A stretch of 64,000 bases of DNA from Mesorhizobium ventifaucium. Its GTDB lineage: Bacteria; Pseudomonadota; Alphaproteobacteria; Rhizobiales; Rhizobiaceae. The stretch covers positions 35,786-99,785 of the forward strand of contig NZ_CAKXZS010000024.1 in assembly GCF_935822925.1 (NCBI RefSeq), written 5' to 3'. A model generated the notes under the pieces. That model was not told the DNA's origin, ran no database searches, and saw only the letters and a list, made by a program, of their open reading frames with translations. Position numbers and translations under genes: made by a program. Positions 1 to 8,993 of the stretch are shown here, piece after piece. How positions within the stretch are numbered: the stretch's first letter is position 1; every line of letters starts with the position of its first letter.

Positions 1-1812
1 GGTATCGCCGCGGGCACGTTGATCGCCCTTGGGCCAAGAGCGCGATTGGGGGTTGTGGTTGGGACGATACTCGCCACCATCGCGGCCAATCTCTTGGGTG
101 ACCGAGACCTCGGGAGCGCCACCGTCTTCGCCGTATGCAATGGGGTGGAAGCCCTGCTTACAGCTAGTCTGATCGAGCGCTACTTCGGTTCCGAAGTGAG
201 TCTCAACCGCCTGCGCAACGTGCTGGGACTGTTAGGGGCGGCGATCGTCGGTGCCGCTGCATCCGGGATCGGCGGGAGCTTGGGGTTCACTTTATTCTAT
301 GGCGCGACGACATCGATTTTTGCCATTTGGCAAAACTGGTTCTTATCTGACGCGCTTGGCATCGTCACGACTGCGCCGCTGGTGATCGGCCTCGCCTCAG
401 CAGCACGCGAGCCGCCGCCGCAAAGCGAGGCAATCGAAGGTCTCTTGGCTCTGGCGGCGGTAGCCGCGATGAGCCTCGTCGTCATTTCCCTGCCAGCGGA
501 GCCTTGGAAAACAGTAGTGCCGATCGCGCTACTATTCCCGTTACTCTTGTGGATAGCGGCCCGTTGCCGGCCGATCTTCGCTTCGGCAGCGGCGTTCATT
601 GTTGCCGTTGCAATAGTGTGGACGACGACGTTTGGAATTGGCCATTTCGGCGACCCGGATCTTCCGGTTGCGGACCGCATCCTTGCCGCTCAAGCCGGCA
701 TACTGATGGTTGCGCTCTGCGCATACGTCCTTGCTGCGCTGTTCGCCGAGCGGCGTCAGCACGAGGACGCGCTCATGGAGAGCGAAGCCCGCTTGCAAGA
801 GGCGCTGTCGGCAGGGGCGGCCACGGCGTTCGTTTGGGATGTCCGGACGGGCTCGTCGCTGCGCAGCGCAAACGCCGCGCAGATCCTGGGTTATGAGCCG
901 CGGCAAACGCTGACCGCCGGTAACTTTCTCTCGAGAGTCCATCCGGACGACCGCGGGCGCTTCAAAGCGCTCGTCCGCGGTGTCCGCCCCGAAAGCCCCA
1001 CATATACCGTAACATTCCGCTTCAAGCGCTGCGACGGTTGGGAAGTCTGGCTAGAGGAAGTGGCCAAGGCCGAGTTCGATGCAATGGGGCGCCTTGTATG
1101 CCTCAAGGGCCTCACTGTTGACGTCACCGAACGCAAGCGGTCTGAGGAGCACCAACGCCTGTTGGTCGCCGAACTGGATCATCGCGTCAAGAACTTGCTG
1201 GCACGCGTTTCCGTCGTCATCACGGATACGAGCCCGGGCAGTGGTTCGCTGGACGAATACATTCAAGCACTCGATAGGCGCATTCAATCCATGGCCGCCG
1301 CCCACTCGCTACTCAGCCAGAATCGTTGGCACGGCGTTGACCTCATGGACCTTGTCCGCCATCAGCTTGCGCCCTACGCGACGGATGCAAACACAACGAT
1401 CCGTGGCTCCAACTTCACACTCACGGTCGCGGAGACACAGGGGTTGGCGATGGTGCTCAACGAGCTGGCAACGAACGCTGCGAAGTACGGCGCACTGTCG
1501 ACCAGAAATGGGCGGGTGGAGGTGGTCTGTAACCGCGGGCCTAGCGAGAATGCGACAAACCTGTCGATCGTATGGCGTGAGATTGGCGGCCCCGCAATTG
1601 CGGCTTCGCCGCAATGCGGATACGGCGTCAGCCTCATTCGTGATCTTATCCCTCACGAGCTCGGCGGTTCGGTCGACCTCGTATTTGCATCCGAGGGCGT
1701 TTGCTGCAGAATTGAGTTTCCTGTCAAGGCCGTGACCGTGACAGACATAAAGGGAGCCACTTCCGGCCATCCAGCAGCTAGCGCGACGTCACTTGACGCA
1801 CCGTTGCAATAA
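1..1812 (+). CDS. MASE1-PAS-HWE sensor histidine kinase, 5'-truncated by the window edge
   Basis: Membrane sensor kinase. The reading frame is open to the first base, so the N-terminus lies outside the window; the first in-frame start-like codon is a TTG at 19. Counting from there, residues 1-240 are hydrophobic with a MASE1 pattern. A PAS fold follows at about 255-375, with the usual end DVTERK. An HWE/HisKA_2 dimerisation motif (ELDHRVKNLLA) has its phospho-acceptor histidine near residue 388, and an HWE-type ATPase domain (LNELATNAAKYGAL) comes after it. No receiver domain is attached. The lone receiver protein read convergently just downstream is the natural candidate partner (inference). 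The last 35 bases overlap that gene tail to tail. The MASE1 ligand is unknown. Confidence 0.9.
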   Translation, partial: GIAAGTLIALGPRARLGVVVGTILATIAANLLGDRDLGSATVFAVCNGVEALLTASLIERYFGSEVSLNRLRNVLGLLGAAIVGAAASGIGGSLGFTLFYGATTSIFAIWQNWFLSDALGIVTTAPLVIGLASAAREPPPQSEAIEGLLALAAVAAMSLVVISLPAEPWKTVVPIALLFPLLLWIAARCRPIFASAAAFIVAVAIVWTTTFGIGHFGDPDLPVADRILAAQAGILMVALCAYVLAALFAERRQHEDALMESEARLQEALSAGAATAFVWDVRTGSSLRSANAAQILGYEPRQTLTAGNFLSRVHPDDRGRFKALVRGVRPESPTYTVTFRFKRCDGWEVWLEEVAKAEFDAMGRLVCLKGLTVDVTERKRSEEHQRLLVAELDHRVKNLLARVSVVITDTSPGSGSLDEYIQALDRRIQSMAAAHSLLSQNRWHGVDLMDLVRHQLAPYATDANTTIRGSNFTLTVAETQGLAMVLNELATNAAKYGALSTRNGRVEVVCNRGPSENATNLSIVWREIGGPAIAASPQCGYGVSLIRDLIPHELGGSVDLVFASEGVCCRIEFPVKAVTVTDIKGATSGHPAASATSLDAPLQ

Positions 1813-2173
1813 GATGTGCCGCGCTGACGGGTTTATGCAAGATAGCTTCAACTTTGCCCGGTGCTATCGGAACGACCTCGTAGCCGGTAATGACGATGAC
1901 ACTGATCCCTTGATCTTGCAGACGGTCGATCAGGTCATGAGCGGGCTCGCCGTCTCGGAGGCTAAAGTCGACGAGCGCTACATCAGGGCGGCGTTCGGAG
2001 ATGAGGCGCTCGGCGTCGGCTGCGGTTGCAACGGGCCCGGCCAAGTCAGCCCCCAACGCGTTAAGCAGCCTCGCCATAGCTCTTGCGAGGTGCCAGGAAT
2101 CCTCAACCAAGAGGATACGCACGCCCGTCAATGACCCGGCCGTGGGCGTGCCGCGGGGGCTGGGTGAAGTCAC
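1778..2173 (-). CDS. Single-domain response regulator (receiver only)
   Basis: 131-residue stand-alone receiver domain without an output domain. The acidic pocket (VEDS) lies near residues 24-26, the likely phospho-acceptor is Asp69 (ALVDFS), the conserved Thr is in VITGY, and the Lys is in LHKPVS. Such proteins commonly act as phosphate sinks or shuttles or bind a partner protein. It is convergent with, and overlaps by 35 bases, the HWE kinase, and HWE kinases are often paired with receiver-only regulators. The product is close to the usual 120-130 residues for a single receiver, and the first ~15 residues (rich in Ser, Pro, Gly) are probably an unstructured leader. Confidence 0.88.
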   Translation of the reverse strand: MTSPSPRGTPTAGSLTGVRILLVEDSWHLARAMARLLNALGADLAGPVATAADAERLISERRPDVALVDFSLRDGEPAHDLIDRLQDQGISVIVITGYEVVPIAPGKVEAILHKPVSAAHLIATVRQVTSR

Positions 2174-2314
2174 CGGCTCCTCAACATATTATGTTGGACC
2201 CACCTCTATCCTAAACGCTGTTGGCCTACTACGGGTAATTTCCTCCAGACTGGAGTTCCGGCTGTCGAGGAATACGTCGAATGTCGGCTCGACTAAACTT
2301 TGCGAGAATTGTGC

Positions 2315-2490
2315 TCACGTATCGACACGCCCAATCTTGCCGCGGAATACCACGTAGACGCCGATCGTATAGGCAACGACGCAGGCAGGACGACAATTCC
2401 ACCATAGAAGAAAAACAGCAGCGAATTTTCCGGGGCAGCAGCGTCGGCTACAGTCACCGCGTAGGGGATGAGGTAAGGCCAGAACATCAC
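2315..2490 (-). pseudogene. Remnant of cytochrome bd oxidase subunit II (cydB) C-terminus
   Basis: On the minus strand one frame reads MFWPYLIPYAVTVADAAAPE and continues into a hydrophobic helix. After a frame change near 2385 the neighbouring frame continues AYTIGVYVVFRGKI and stops at 2315. These pieces match, in order, the last two membrane helices of CydB/CioB proteins (family knowledge; no search was run). About 300 upstream residues are absent. The 5' end abuts a HAD phosphatase remnant near 2490, so two unrelated decayed genes are joined. This cannot encode a working oxidase subunit. Confidence 0.65.
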
Positions 2491-2790
2491 GCCAAGTGAA
2501 GATCTTTCCCCAGTCTTTCTTCACGCTGAGGACGAGCCATCCGTTCTTCATCGCGTCGTCGCAGAGTTCCTGTGTAAAAGGGCCCACCTTGGTCTCGGGA
2601 GCCCCTGCGCCGGCCCGTAGGCATATTCGCGCTCGGCATCGTCGTGCAACAGCAGCATCTAGAGCCGCGGGCCGTCGCCTGCTTCGGTATATTCCAGCAT
2701 CTGCCTGTCGCCGGTCGAATTGCCGAACGCGACAACCGGTCTGCGGCCGATCATCAAATGAATGCCGTCCGGCTTGCCATGTTCAGAACG
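2487..2790 (-). pseudogene. Remnant of a HAD-family phosphatase, C-terminal part
   Basis: Reading the minus strand from about 2790, the frame gives HGKPDGIHLMIGRRPVVAFG, then NSTGDRQMLEYTEAGDG, which is the motif III-IV region of HAD phosphatases (GNSxGDxxML). An in-frame TAG at 2659-2661 interrupts it. A frame change near 2598 is then needed to continue with TKVGPFTQEL and KKDWGKIF, the typical end of this subfamily. The N-terminal half with the catalytic DxD motif is missing. One stop, one frameshift and a missing 5' half make this a clear relic. Confidence 0.65.
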
Positions 2791-3127
2791 AGAACGTTTC
2801 AATCAAGGCTCTCAGTGGGCCAAGGTCCCATTCACCGCACTGAATTTGGTGGCGCCGATCGCCGCTCGCTGGCGAGTCCAGTGCTCCTTAAGCTGCGGAA
2901 AGTCTTCGGGTACATAGTCAGTTGACGCAACGGGAGCTTATGGAGCGTTTTCGGATGGCGATATTGTTCTTTGGAGAAGTCGGCGAGACTTCTGTGTGGC
3001 GCGTTCACCTTCGCTACTGGCGGCGCTCTGGTAGCAAGGCCGTAGGTTGATTTCTCGAAGGCCAAACGCGCCTGCAGAGTTCGGTGCATAATCTGCACCC
3101 ACACAGCTGGCACCACTTTCGGTCTTT
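2791..3127. other. Stretch with no supported gene
   Basis: A 99-codon open frame exists on the minus strand (2832-3131) but I recognise no family in it and it lacks a convincing ribosome binding site. Given the decayed genes next to it, it is more likely further relic DNA than a gene. Confidence 0.4.
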
Positions 3128-4285
3128 TCACTGCTCCGTGCTAGAACCGGCTGAAACGTCGTGACCTGCGCTTGCTAGAGATTTCCGCCTCGCGAAGCGC
3201 AGGATAACACCTAGCGAAGCCGCGATTGGTATCGCTAGCAAGACACCGATGAAGCCAAACAGCCACCCAAAGGCGAACAGCGCAAACATCATCCAGACTG
3301 GATTGAGGTTGACGCGACGACCGATGAGGCGCGGCGACAGCACATAGTCGGCAAGCATTTCACCAACGATGAAGATGCCCCCCACAACAGCGACAGGTGC
3401 CCAATCGGGCCAGAACTGGTCCACTGCAACGCATACGGACACCAAGATACCGCTGGCTGCCCCGAGATAGGGAACGAAACTGATGAGGCCTGCTGTGATG
3501 CCGATCAAAATGGCATGGTTGAGTCCGGTCAGCTTCAAAGCAGCGGCATAAATGACGGCAAGAACGAGGCAGATGACGACCTGACCGCGCACGAAGCCGG
3601 CAACAGTATCGTGGATTTCGCGCCCCAGCGCCCGAATATCGTCGCGGTACTCCGGAGCAAACCAACCATCGACCGTTGCGATCATTCGATGCCAGTCAAT
3701 CACGAGATAGATGGCGATGATTGGCGTGACGACGAGCAGGGAAAGAAGGGAAATCAAGGCTCTTCCGCTCGACCATAGCGAGGTAACGACGCCGTCGAGC
3801 CATTTGCTGCCCACCGTCCTCACGACATCGACAGACGATTGCTCGATGTGAAGATTCTCACCTATGACACTACGCATCCAGGGGCCACTTGCATCGGTCG
3901 CAAGGGACTGCAGACGCGTGATGTAGCGGGGAAACTCCTCAACAAAAAATCTGAGTTCGCCAATAATTACCGGGAGCATGACCAACATTAACCCGATAAT
4001 GCCCACGATCAGCGGCAAGAAGACGGCTAGTGCTGCAAGGGTTCGATTGATCCCGAACCGCTCCAACCTGTCGACCGCCGGAACGAGGAGATAGGCGAGC
4101 AACGTGCCTACGACAAATGGCAGCAGGATTTCGCGCAACAGCACCAGCGCAACCAAGGCGACTGCGGAAACCCCAATCCAGAACGTAGCTGGTTGCGCAA
4201 TTCTCATCGACCTTCTCCCCACATCCCGTTTCGAGCTCAACTGTCGGCCACTTGTTGATCTCGGCGCACGTGTCATCGGATCCAA
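3128..4285 (-). CDS. AI-2E family transporter (PerM/UPF0118-like)
   Basis: 385-residue polytopic membrane protein of the AI-2E/PerM family, a superfamily that includes quorum-signal exporters and Na+/H+ antiporters, so the substrate cannot be assigned. About eight membrane segments are visible: two N-terminal helices, then the family's conserved C-terminal half with GLISFVPYLGA and the end LLAIPIAASLGVILRF. Length is normal. The ATG at 4285 gives a 26-residue basic leader; Met27 (4207), immediately before the first helix, is an equally plausible start. The gene lies 31 bases beyond the end of the LssY-like gene on the same strand, so the two may be co-transcribed. Confidence 0.88.
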   Translation of the reverse strand: MDPMTRAPRSTSGRQLSSKRDVGRRSMRIAQPATFWIGVSAVALVALVLLREILLPFVVGTLLAYLLVPAVDRLERFGINRTLAALAVFLPLIVGIIGLMLVMLPVIIGELRFFVEEFPRYITRLQSLATDASGPWMRSVIGENLHIEQSSVDVVRTVGSKWLDGVVTSLWSSGRALISLLSLLVVTPIIAIYLVIDWHRMIATVDGWFAPEYRDDIRALGREIHDTVAGFVRGQVVICLVLAVIYAAALKLTGLNHAILIGITAGLISFVPYLGAASGILVSVCVAVDQFWPDWAPVAVVGGIFIVGEMLADYVLSPRLIGRRVNLNPVWMMFALFAFGWLFGFIGVLLAIPIAASLGVILRFARRKSLASAGHDVSAGSSTEQ

Positions 4286-4315
4286 TGGAGGGGCGACGGT
4301 ATAGATCTTCCTTTG

Positions 4316-5140
4316 TCAATTCTCTATCAAGCTGGCGAAGGCGATCTCACCATCGGTAATGTAATGGTTGACCTTTCCGGTCTGCAGACGTGAACCGGAC
4401 TGGTGCAATACGACATCCCCGATCACCCGCTTCGTCTTCAGCTGGGTGACTATGTAGTCTCGTTCAGCATTCGTGTCTGAATCGGTAGCGTGTGTCACTT
4501 GGAGCGTCAGCCTGGTTAGCGATAATCCGGTATCTCTGGTGCCCGCCCCGACCCACAGGACACGCTGATCGTTCGGCGGTCTATCCGTATTTAGCCAGAA
4601 GCTTGCTGCCGTGATATCGTCGCTCGAGTGGGAGAGGCCCAGCGCCCAGAAGCGGATATGATGGCGCTTGCGCGGACTGTCGTTGATGGGCTGTTGAAAA
4701 CCTATGTCCTGCCTTCGTCCAAAGAGATAGAGCGTGCTGAATGGGGCAGTGGGATACGAAAAGTTGAGCAGGAACGCTCGTACCATCCGCCACGAGCTTG
4801 CAACCCCCAAACGATCAGCCGTTGACCAGCCCGCTGCTGCAAATGCATCGCAGAGTTGTTGACGGGTCCCGATCAGGACTAGATTTACTGGATCGCCGGG
4901 CAAGCCGTCTCCGGTGATTGAGTATCTAGGAATGAGCCTCCGGTGCAGAACCTTAAGGCCCATTCGGACTACGTTTGGCAAAATGACATAGGCAGCAAGC
5001 CCGTAGGTAAGACCTACGGCTAGGACCCATGGAAGTCTGCGGTCCGCAGTATCGAAGACGATAAAGACTATGAGCCAAACGCTGACTACTCCCAGACAGA
5101 TGATGAGAAATCTCTGGAATAACCGCGTAAGTGTCCTCAA
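4316..5140 (-). CDS. LssY C-terminal-like membrane-anchored protein
   Basis: 274 residues. Two N-terminal membrane helices (about 8-30 and 36-58) precede a soluble domain of the LssY C-terminal type. The pattern PVNLVLIGT, AAGWSTAD, then LYLFGRRQDIGFQQP followed by RKRHHIRFW is characteristic of that family. Its molecular role is unknown; the name comes from a domain found in a Legionella type I secretion-associated protein. It is intact, and upstream of the AI-2E family gene on the same strand with a 30-base gap, suggesting a two-gene transcript. Confidence 0.8.
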   Translation of the reverse strand: MRTLTRLFQRFLIICLGVVSVWLIVFIVFDTADRRLPWVLAVGLTYGLAAYVILPNVVRMGLKVLHRRLIPRYSITGDGLPGDPVNLVLIGTRQQLCDAFAAAGWSTADRLGVASSWRMVRAFLLNFSYPTAPFSTLYLFGRRQDIGFQQPINDSPRKRHHIRFWALGLSHSSDDITAASFWLNTDRPPNDQRVLWVGAGTRDTGLSLTRLTLQVTHATDSDTNAERDYIVTQLKTKRVIGDVVLHQSGSRLQTGKVNHYITDGEIAFASLIEN

Positions 5141-5225
5141 AATTCATTGTCCCGTATGGCGCCAATAGCCTCGGCGTCGACTTCCCGGTTCGTGCCCGGA
5201 TTCTGCCGATTGAGCATAGCCGCCG

Positions 5226-5560
5226 TCAGACCATTTTTACCTCACGTTTCGTCGTCACGATATTGCTCTTTGGGGAAGTGCTATCGGCAAAGGTCTTGTT
5301 GGTCCCGAACCGCGCGGCCGGTCCATTCGTATGCAAACGTCGGTGGAAGGCATTTTTTGGGCGCGAAACAGACGTTGGCGAATGACCGCTTTCGGCGGCG
5401 CGATAAATGCCGTAGCCGACCTTGACGAGCAGGCCCTCATCGCACATGCGGGCCAGACAACAGCGGGGAATTCCAATGTCGGTTAGATCGCACGTTCGCA
5501 CTTCACCCTTTTCGCGTACGAGTGCGACAGCGCGCTCTGAGGGCTGGCTTCGGCCCGCCC
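5226..5560 (-). pseudogene. AbiEi-like antitoxin N-terminal domain, truncated
   Basis: From about 5560 the minus strand reads SERAVALVREKGEVRTCDLT then DIGIPRCCLARMCDEGLLVK and VGYGIYR. This is the winged-helix N-terminal domain of AbiEi/type IV antitoxins (RxxDLxxxGIPRxxLxRmxxxGxLxxVGxGxYR). After roughly 50 recognisable residues the similarity ends and the frame runs into unrelated sequence, stopping at 5226. The C-terminal antitoxin part and any AbiEii nucleotidyltransferase toxin are absent. Most likely a relic of a lost abortive-infection or toxin-antitoxin module. Confidence 0.55.
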
Positions 5561-5874
5561 GCCAATCGGGTGCGCTCAGCGCGCTCGCGATCGCGCTTCC
5601 GAATCTTGATAGTGGGCTGTGGCGTAGTTTCGAGGGGGATCGGCAGTTCGTAGTTCGCAGTTTCGATCAGCCCGGGGAGCCACTTCAGATCAAAATTGCG
5701 AACGCCGCTTACACGCGGTTCCACTCCAGAGCCGCTTTCGTACGTGGCGAAAGTCTGTAGGCCGATCCGGCCAATCCAAGCGTCCCTCGCCGATGTGCCG
5801 CTGATCCGCCCGACCCACCGCATCGACCGCAGCCGCCTATCCGGCCTGCGTCCGACATGCGATAGGCTGATCAT
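5503..5874 (-). CDS. Unrecognised ORF, possibly a relic
   Basis: 123 codons from an ATG at 5874, overlapping the AbiEi relic in another frame. The C-terminal 40 residues are Arg/Lys-rich. The middle contains FDLKWLPGLIETANYELPIP, which looks protein-like, but I cannot assign a family. The location among relics and the overlap lower confidence. Confidence 0.25.
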   Translation of the reverse strand: MISLSHVGRRPDRRLRSMRWVGRISGTSARDAWIGRIGLQTFATYESGSGVEPRVSGVRNFDLKWLPGLIETANYELPIPLETTPQPTIKIRKRDRERAERTRLAGGPKPALRARCRTRTRKG

Positions 5875-5993
5875 TCGGCCCGCGCCTTCCGGCCAGCACT
5901 GAAACCCGGTGTTAACGTCGTTCTCGGCTTGGAGGATGCGGCCACAGCTGGAAAGTGTAGGGTACAGTTCGCTGTCAGGCCACGGAGGCGAAA

Positions 5994-6233
5994 ATGAAAT
6001 TGCTTGGGATTGCGCTCTTTTGCACGGGCATGATCAGCGTAGCAATGCCGGCCGTTCGCGCTGAGGATCAGCTTGTTCCGCCTAACCATGTAGAAGCGCC
6101 GGAGCCGGCAGTTCATTGCGAAGGCCAAAACTGCCTTCCACCAGCCGATAACCCTGTCCAGGAATGCAAGGGGCAGGATTGCACGCCGGCTGCGCCGGTC
6201 GACCCGGGCCCGCAGATTGAACAGGTCGACTGA
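5994..6233 (+). CDS. Small secreted protein with duplicated CxGQxC motif
   Basis: 79 residues. A clear signal peptide (about residues 1-23, ending AVRA before EDQ) is followed by a proline-rich mature part of about 56 residues. Two copies of a short motif are present, CEGQNCLPPA and CKGQDCTPAA, about 17 residues apart, which would allow two small disulfide loops. A GGAGG-like ribosome binding site lies just before the ATG at 5994. No family recognised; predicted periplasmic or secreted. Codon use resembles coding sequence and it stands alone on its strand. Confidence 0.6.
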   Translation: MKLLGIALFCTGMISVAMPAVRAEDQLVPPNHVEAPEPAVHCEGQNCLPPADNPVQECKGQDCTPAAPVDPGPQIEQVD

Positions 6234-6324
6234 ACAGCATCAGCCGACAACTACGAAGGTGATCGCAGATCCGTGGAGAAGGTTGGATTTCAGGTCCTCT
6301 CCCTCGCCAGCATGTACCAATGGG

Positions 6325-6433
6325 ACTAACGCGCGTCGCGTTTGACCGGCCTCATGCGACGCGCTTTAGGTTTTTGTTTTTTCGCATGTCGCTATCGCAA
6401 AACCGCTGCACACTTTTGCGCGACATGCATTAG
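6325..6433. repeat. Palindromic intergenic element of rhizobial type (two modules)
   Basis: Two nested inverted repeats in tandem. The first pairs GCGCGTCGCG with TGCGACGCGC and ends in CTTTAG. The second pairs GCATGTCGC with GCGACATGC around a CGCAAAA/TTTTGCG inner stem and ends in ATTAG. A shorter element with the same outer arms occurs at 15114-15166. This composition resembles the small mosaic intergenic repeats found in many copies in rhizobial genomes. Confidence 0.7.
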
Positions 6434-6783
6434 GGCTCATATCTGGCATCACAGCCTGCACAGCCCACTCCGGTACAGCGGCTGCAATCGGAACGGTGAT
6501 TTGGCCTCCGCATAGCCTTTCAGAGGTGAGAACTTCACGTTTTATGCTTCGATCGTCTCCTCAGCTACTTGCGCTCGCCACCGCTGGCGAGATCGCGATG
6601 ACTTCCCGGATAGCGTTCCTTCAGCGTGCCATGCGCTTGATCCGATCCGTCCGGAACGTGCGAAAATCCTGTCGCAGTTCAGACCAGTCGGCGATGAAGC
6701 GTTTCGATGGCCTGGAGGCTCCGGTCCTCAGGAGGCTTGGGGGTTACCTCTCCTGGGTCAGCGATGGCGGACAGAGATGCACC
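6434..6783. other. Non-coding stretch, nothing recognised
   Basis: No open frame here has a recognisable product or a good ribosome binding site. It lies between the repeat element and the DoxX relic. Confidence 0.5.
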
Positions 6784-7021
6784 TAACCGCGAGGCGCAAT
6801 TGGCGCCTTGAACCAACGGCCCCACACGACAAACAGCGACAAGCCAAGCAGCGCAAGATTGAACGGAAGTGCAATTGCGAGATCGCCGCGCGCCGCGTGA
6901 AAACCGATGGCCAGCACCTGGATCGTGACGAAGCCCAGCGCGGCCAGCGGCGTGAGGCGTGGCAGGATGCGGGTCAGAGCCGGCAGGATGATGCCGATGG
7001 CGCCAGGGCAAACAAGCTGTT
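6784..7021 (-). pseudogene. DoxX-family membrane protein, C-terminal remnant
   Basis: The minus strand reads, in one uninterrupted frame without a start codon, AIGIILPALTRILPRLTPLA, then GFVTIQVLAIGFHAARGD and LNLALLGLSLFVVWGRWFKA, ending at a stop. This is the last two to three helices of DoxX-like proteins. The N-terminal half is missing: upstream, near 7021, the sequence runs directly into an epimerase relic in another frame, so a deletion has joined the two. Confidence 0.7.
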
Positions 7022-7491
7022 GGGCGGAATATGATCGCTGGCGCGAATTTCGGTCAGCTTCAGCCGTCCCGCCTGATGGCGCCGCAGCGCCTCGCGCCAG
7101 AGATCAGCACGGACCCTGAGTTTGGGGTGCGTCGCGACAAGCGGGGTGTCATCGCGCCGTTCACCTGTCCATAGCCGTAGAGATTGCTGTAACTCGCCAG
7201 CACCGCGCCCGTCCTCTCCGCGGCGGTCATCATAGCCTCGAACAGCGGCGGCCAGTCGGTCGGCCACCGGTCGTTTGCCGGGCTGGCGCAGCAATAGATC
7301 GCCGATGCACCCTGGCTGATCGCGGTCAGCCGTTCGGGATCCGTGGCATCGGCCGCCACGCGCTCGATCAAAGGGTGCACCGGGCCAGTGCCACGGCGCG
7401 TCACGAGCTTGACCTGCTCGCCGGTGCTCGCAAGCAGGTTCGCCGTAGCAGTTCCGACGCTGCTCGCCCCGACAATGACGCTGAAGCTCAT
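7022..7491 (-). pseudogene. NAD(P)-dependent epimerase-like protein, frameshifted and truncated
   Basis: From the ATG at 7491 the frame encodes a Rossmann start (FSVIVGASSVGTATANLLAS) and continues through YSNLYGYGQVNGAMT. A frame change near 7155 is needed to continue with TPLVATHPKLRVRADLW and then LTEIRASDHIPPNS, the expected next segment of this epimerase family. The C-terminal half is absent because sequence passes into the DoxX relic near 7021. The ATG overlaps the stop of the preceding NmrA-like relic (ATGA), which shows these were once a compact operon. Confidence 0.65.
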
Positions 7492-7865
7492 GATAGCGCC
7501 CGCAGCGCTTCGCCAAGCGTCCTCACAAAGGGCCTTGCGGGCCTGCCGGAAAGCTTTTCGACATCGCCGGTCACAATGTTGTTGCCGCCTGCAGCGAACT
7601 TTTTCTGGATGCTGATCAGGCATCGATCACGACTTCAGGGTAGCCGAACTGGGCGAACCCCGCCCGCAGGGCCGCTTCCGCAGCGGTCTGGAAGCGGATC
7701 TCGCGGCCAAGGACTTGCGACGCAATGGCGGCGCGCTCGGCGCCGGTCAGGCTCTGCTGGCCGGTGAGGTTGTAGATTGCTCCATCATGGCCGTCGCTGA
7801 CGAGCATGCCCGCCGCTGCAGCGGCAATGTCATTGCGCGAGATGAAGGCGACTTTGTTTTTCCGC
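7488..7865 (-). pseudogene. NmrA-like NAD(P)-binding protein, C-terminal remnant with frameshift
   Basis: One frame gives KVAFISRNDIAAAAAGMLVS, then DGAIYNLTGQQSLTGAERAA and ends GYPEVVIDA at a stop near 7617. The adjacent frame continues SIQKKFAAGGNNIVTGDVEK to a stop at 7488. Together these match the C-terminal third of NmrA/QorB-type NAD(P)H-binding proteins. The N-terminal nucleotide-binding part is missing upstream of about 7865. The stop codon overlaps the start of the epimerase relic. Confidence 0.62.
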
Positions 7866-8104
7866 CAGCCCGAAGACCTGATCGGTCTGCGGCGCTGTTC
7901 GTCTCAGGACTCTCCCACACCGCAAAAGAGATCGCAAAGCACAGGTTTGCAAAGCTCATCATAAGGCCGGTCCGGGGTAGACTTATCCCTGAATTTGCGA
8001 CCGGGTGCACCCTGTGCCAGGCTGTCTTGCTGCGAGGACGCAACGACAGGCAGCAAGTTCGGTGTAGAGACAAGCTGCTTCCAAAATTCTGAAGGGGGGA
8101 AGTG

Positions 8105-8855
8105 ATGGAGGACGAAGCTCTACGCATTCTGCCGCAGTCGAGGCTTGTGGCTAATTCCACTGCGGCGGCAGGCAAGGGCAGCCTTGCGATGCTGCTTATG
8201 TGTTTGGTCGCGGGTCCGCTCTTTGCTCAAGAAAGCGTAGCCGACCTCGCAGTCGAGAGATCGATGGCAACGGCGGCATGGTGGCAGGTCTGGTTGTCGG
8301 CAGCCGGTATCGTCGCCCTGACCTTTACGCTGCGGTTGTCGATCATTGCCAACGGAACCGCCACGGCGGCGCTTAAACAAAGCGACGAGACAAGCAAGCG
8401 CGAACTGCGGGCCTATCTGAGCGTAGCTCCTGCGGGAGTGTTGCGCATGAAACGTGTTGAACCAACAATCATTGGATACATTGCGCTTGAGAACGTTGGT
8501 AGCGTCTTTGCGACAGATGTCAGGCTGTCAGTTAAGATGCTGGTCTCGTTGGACCGCAACTTGGCGACATTTCCGGCTGACGAGCAAAGTGCGGAATTAA
8601 TCGGGGCGGTGCATCCCGGAGCTACGGTGCGGCGGGGTGCAGACAAAGGCGCTGCTCCACCGAAACCTCGTCGTCGGTTCGAAGACATACATCTACGTCT
8701 GGGGCGGTGTCTGGTACACAGACGGCTTTGAAACGCGACGCTTCACCAAGTTCTGCCACCGATACAATGCGGCAAGCAGGTCGAGCGGTGGCGGCTTCAC
8801 TATCGATCCCGAGAAGGCGCGGTACCACGACAAGGGCTCCAACGACGCTAACTGA
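8105..8855 (+). pseudogene. Membrane-anchored protein of unknown function, frameshifted near its C-terminus
   Basis: An ATG at 8105 behind a GGGGGGA ribosome binding site begins a protein with a hydrophobic segment (about 25-42), a second one (about 60-80) and a soluble region containing RAYLSVAPAGV. In the original frame it passes into low-quality sequence after VHPGATVRRG (about 8635). The adjacent frame continues SKTYIYVWGGVWYTDGFETR then RFTKFCHRYN and stops at 8855, which looks like the true C-terminus of this rhizobial family. A single-base deletion near 8635 would explain this. No function known. Confidence 0.6.
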
Positions 8856-8993
8856 ACCATGTGCGACCCCTACAACATCCCCACAAGCCGATAGTCCATT
8901 CGCCAGTGGACCGTGCCTTCCGAGACATTTTGGGCAACCTAGAGCCTTCCATAGACAGCGTGGCCCGCTCTTCGGGCTCTGATCTCGCCCGGG

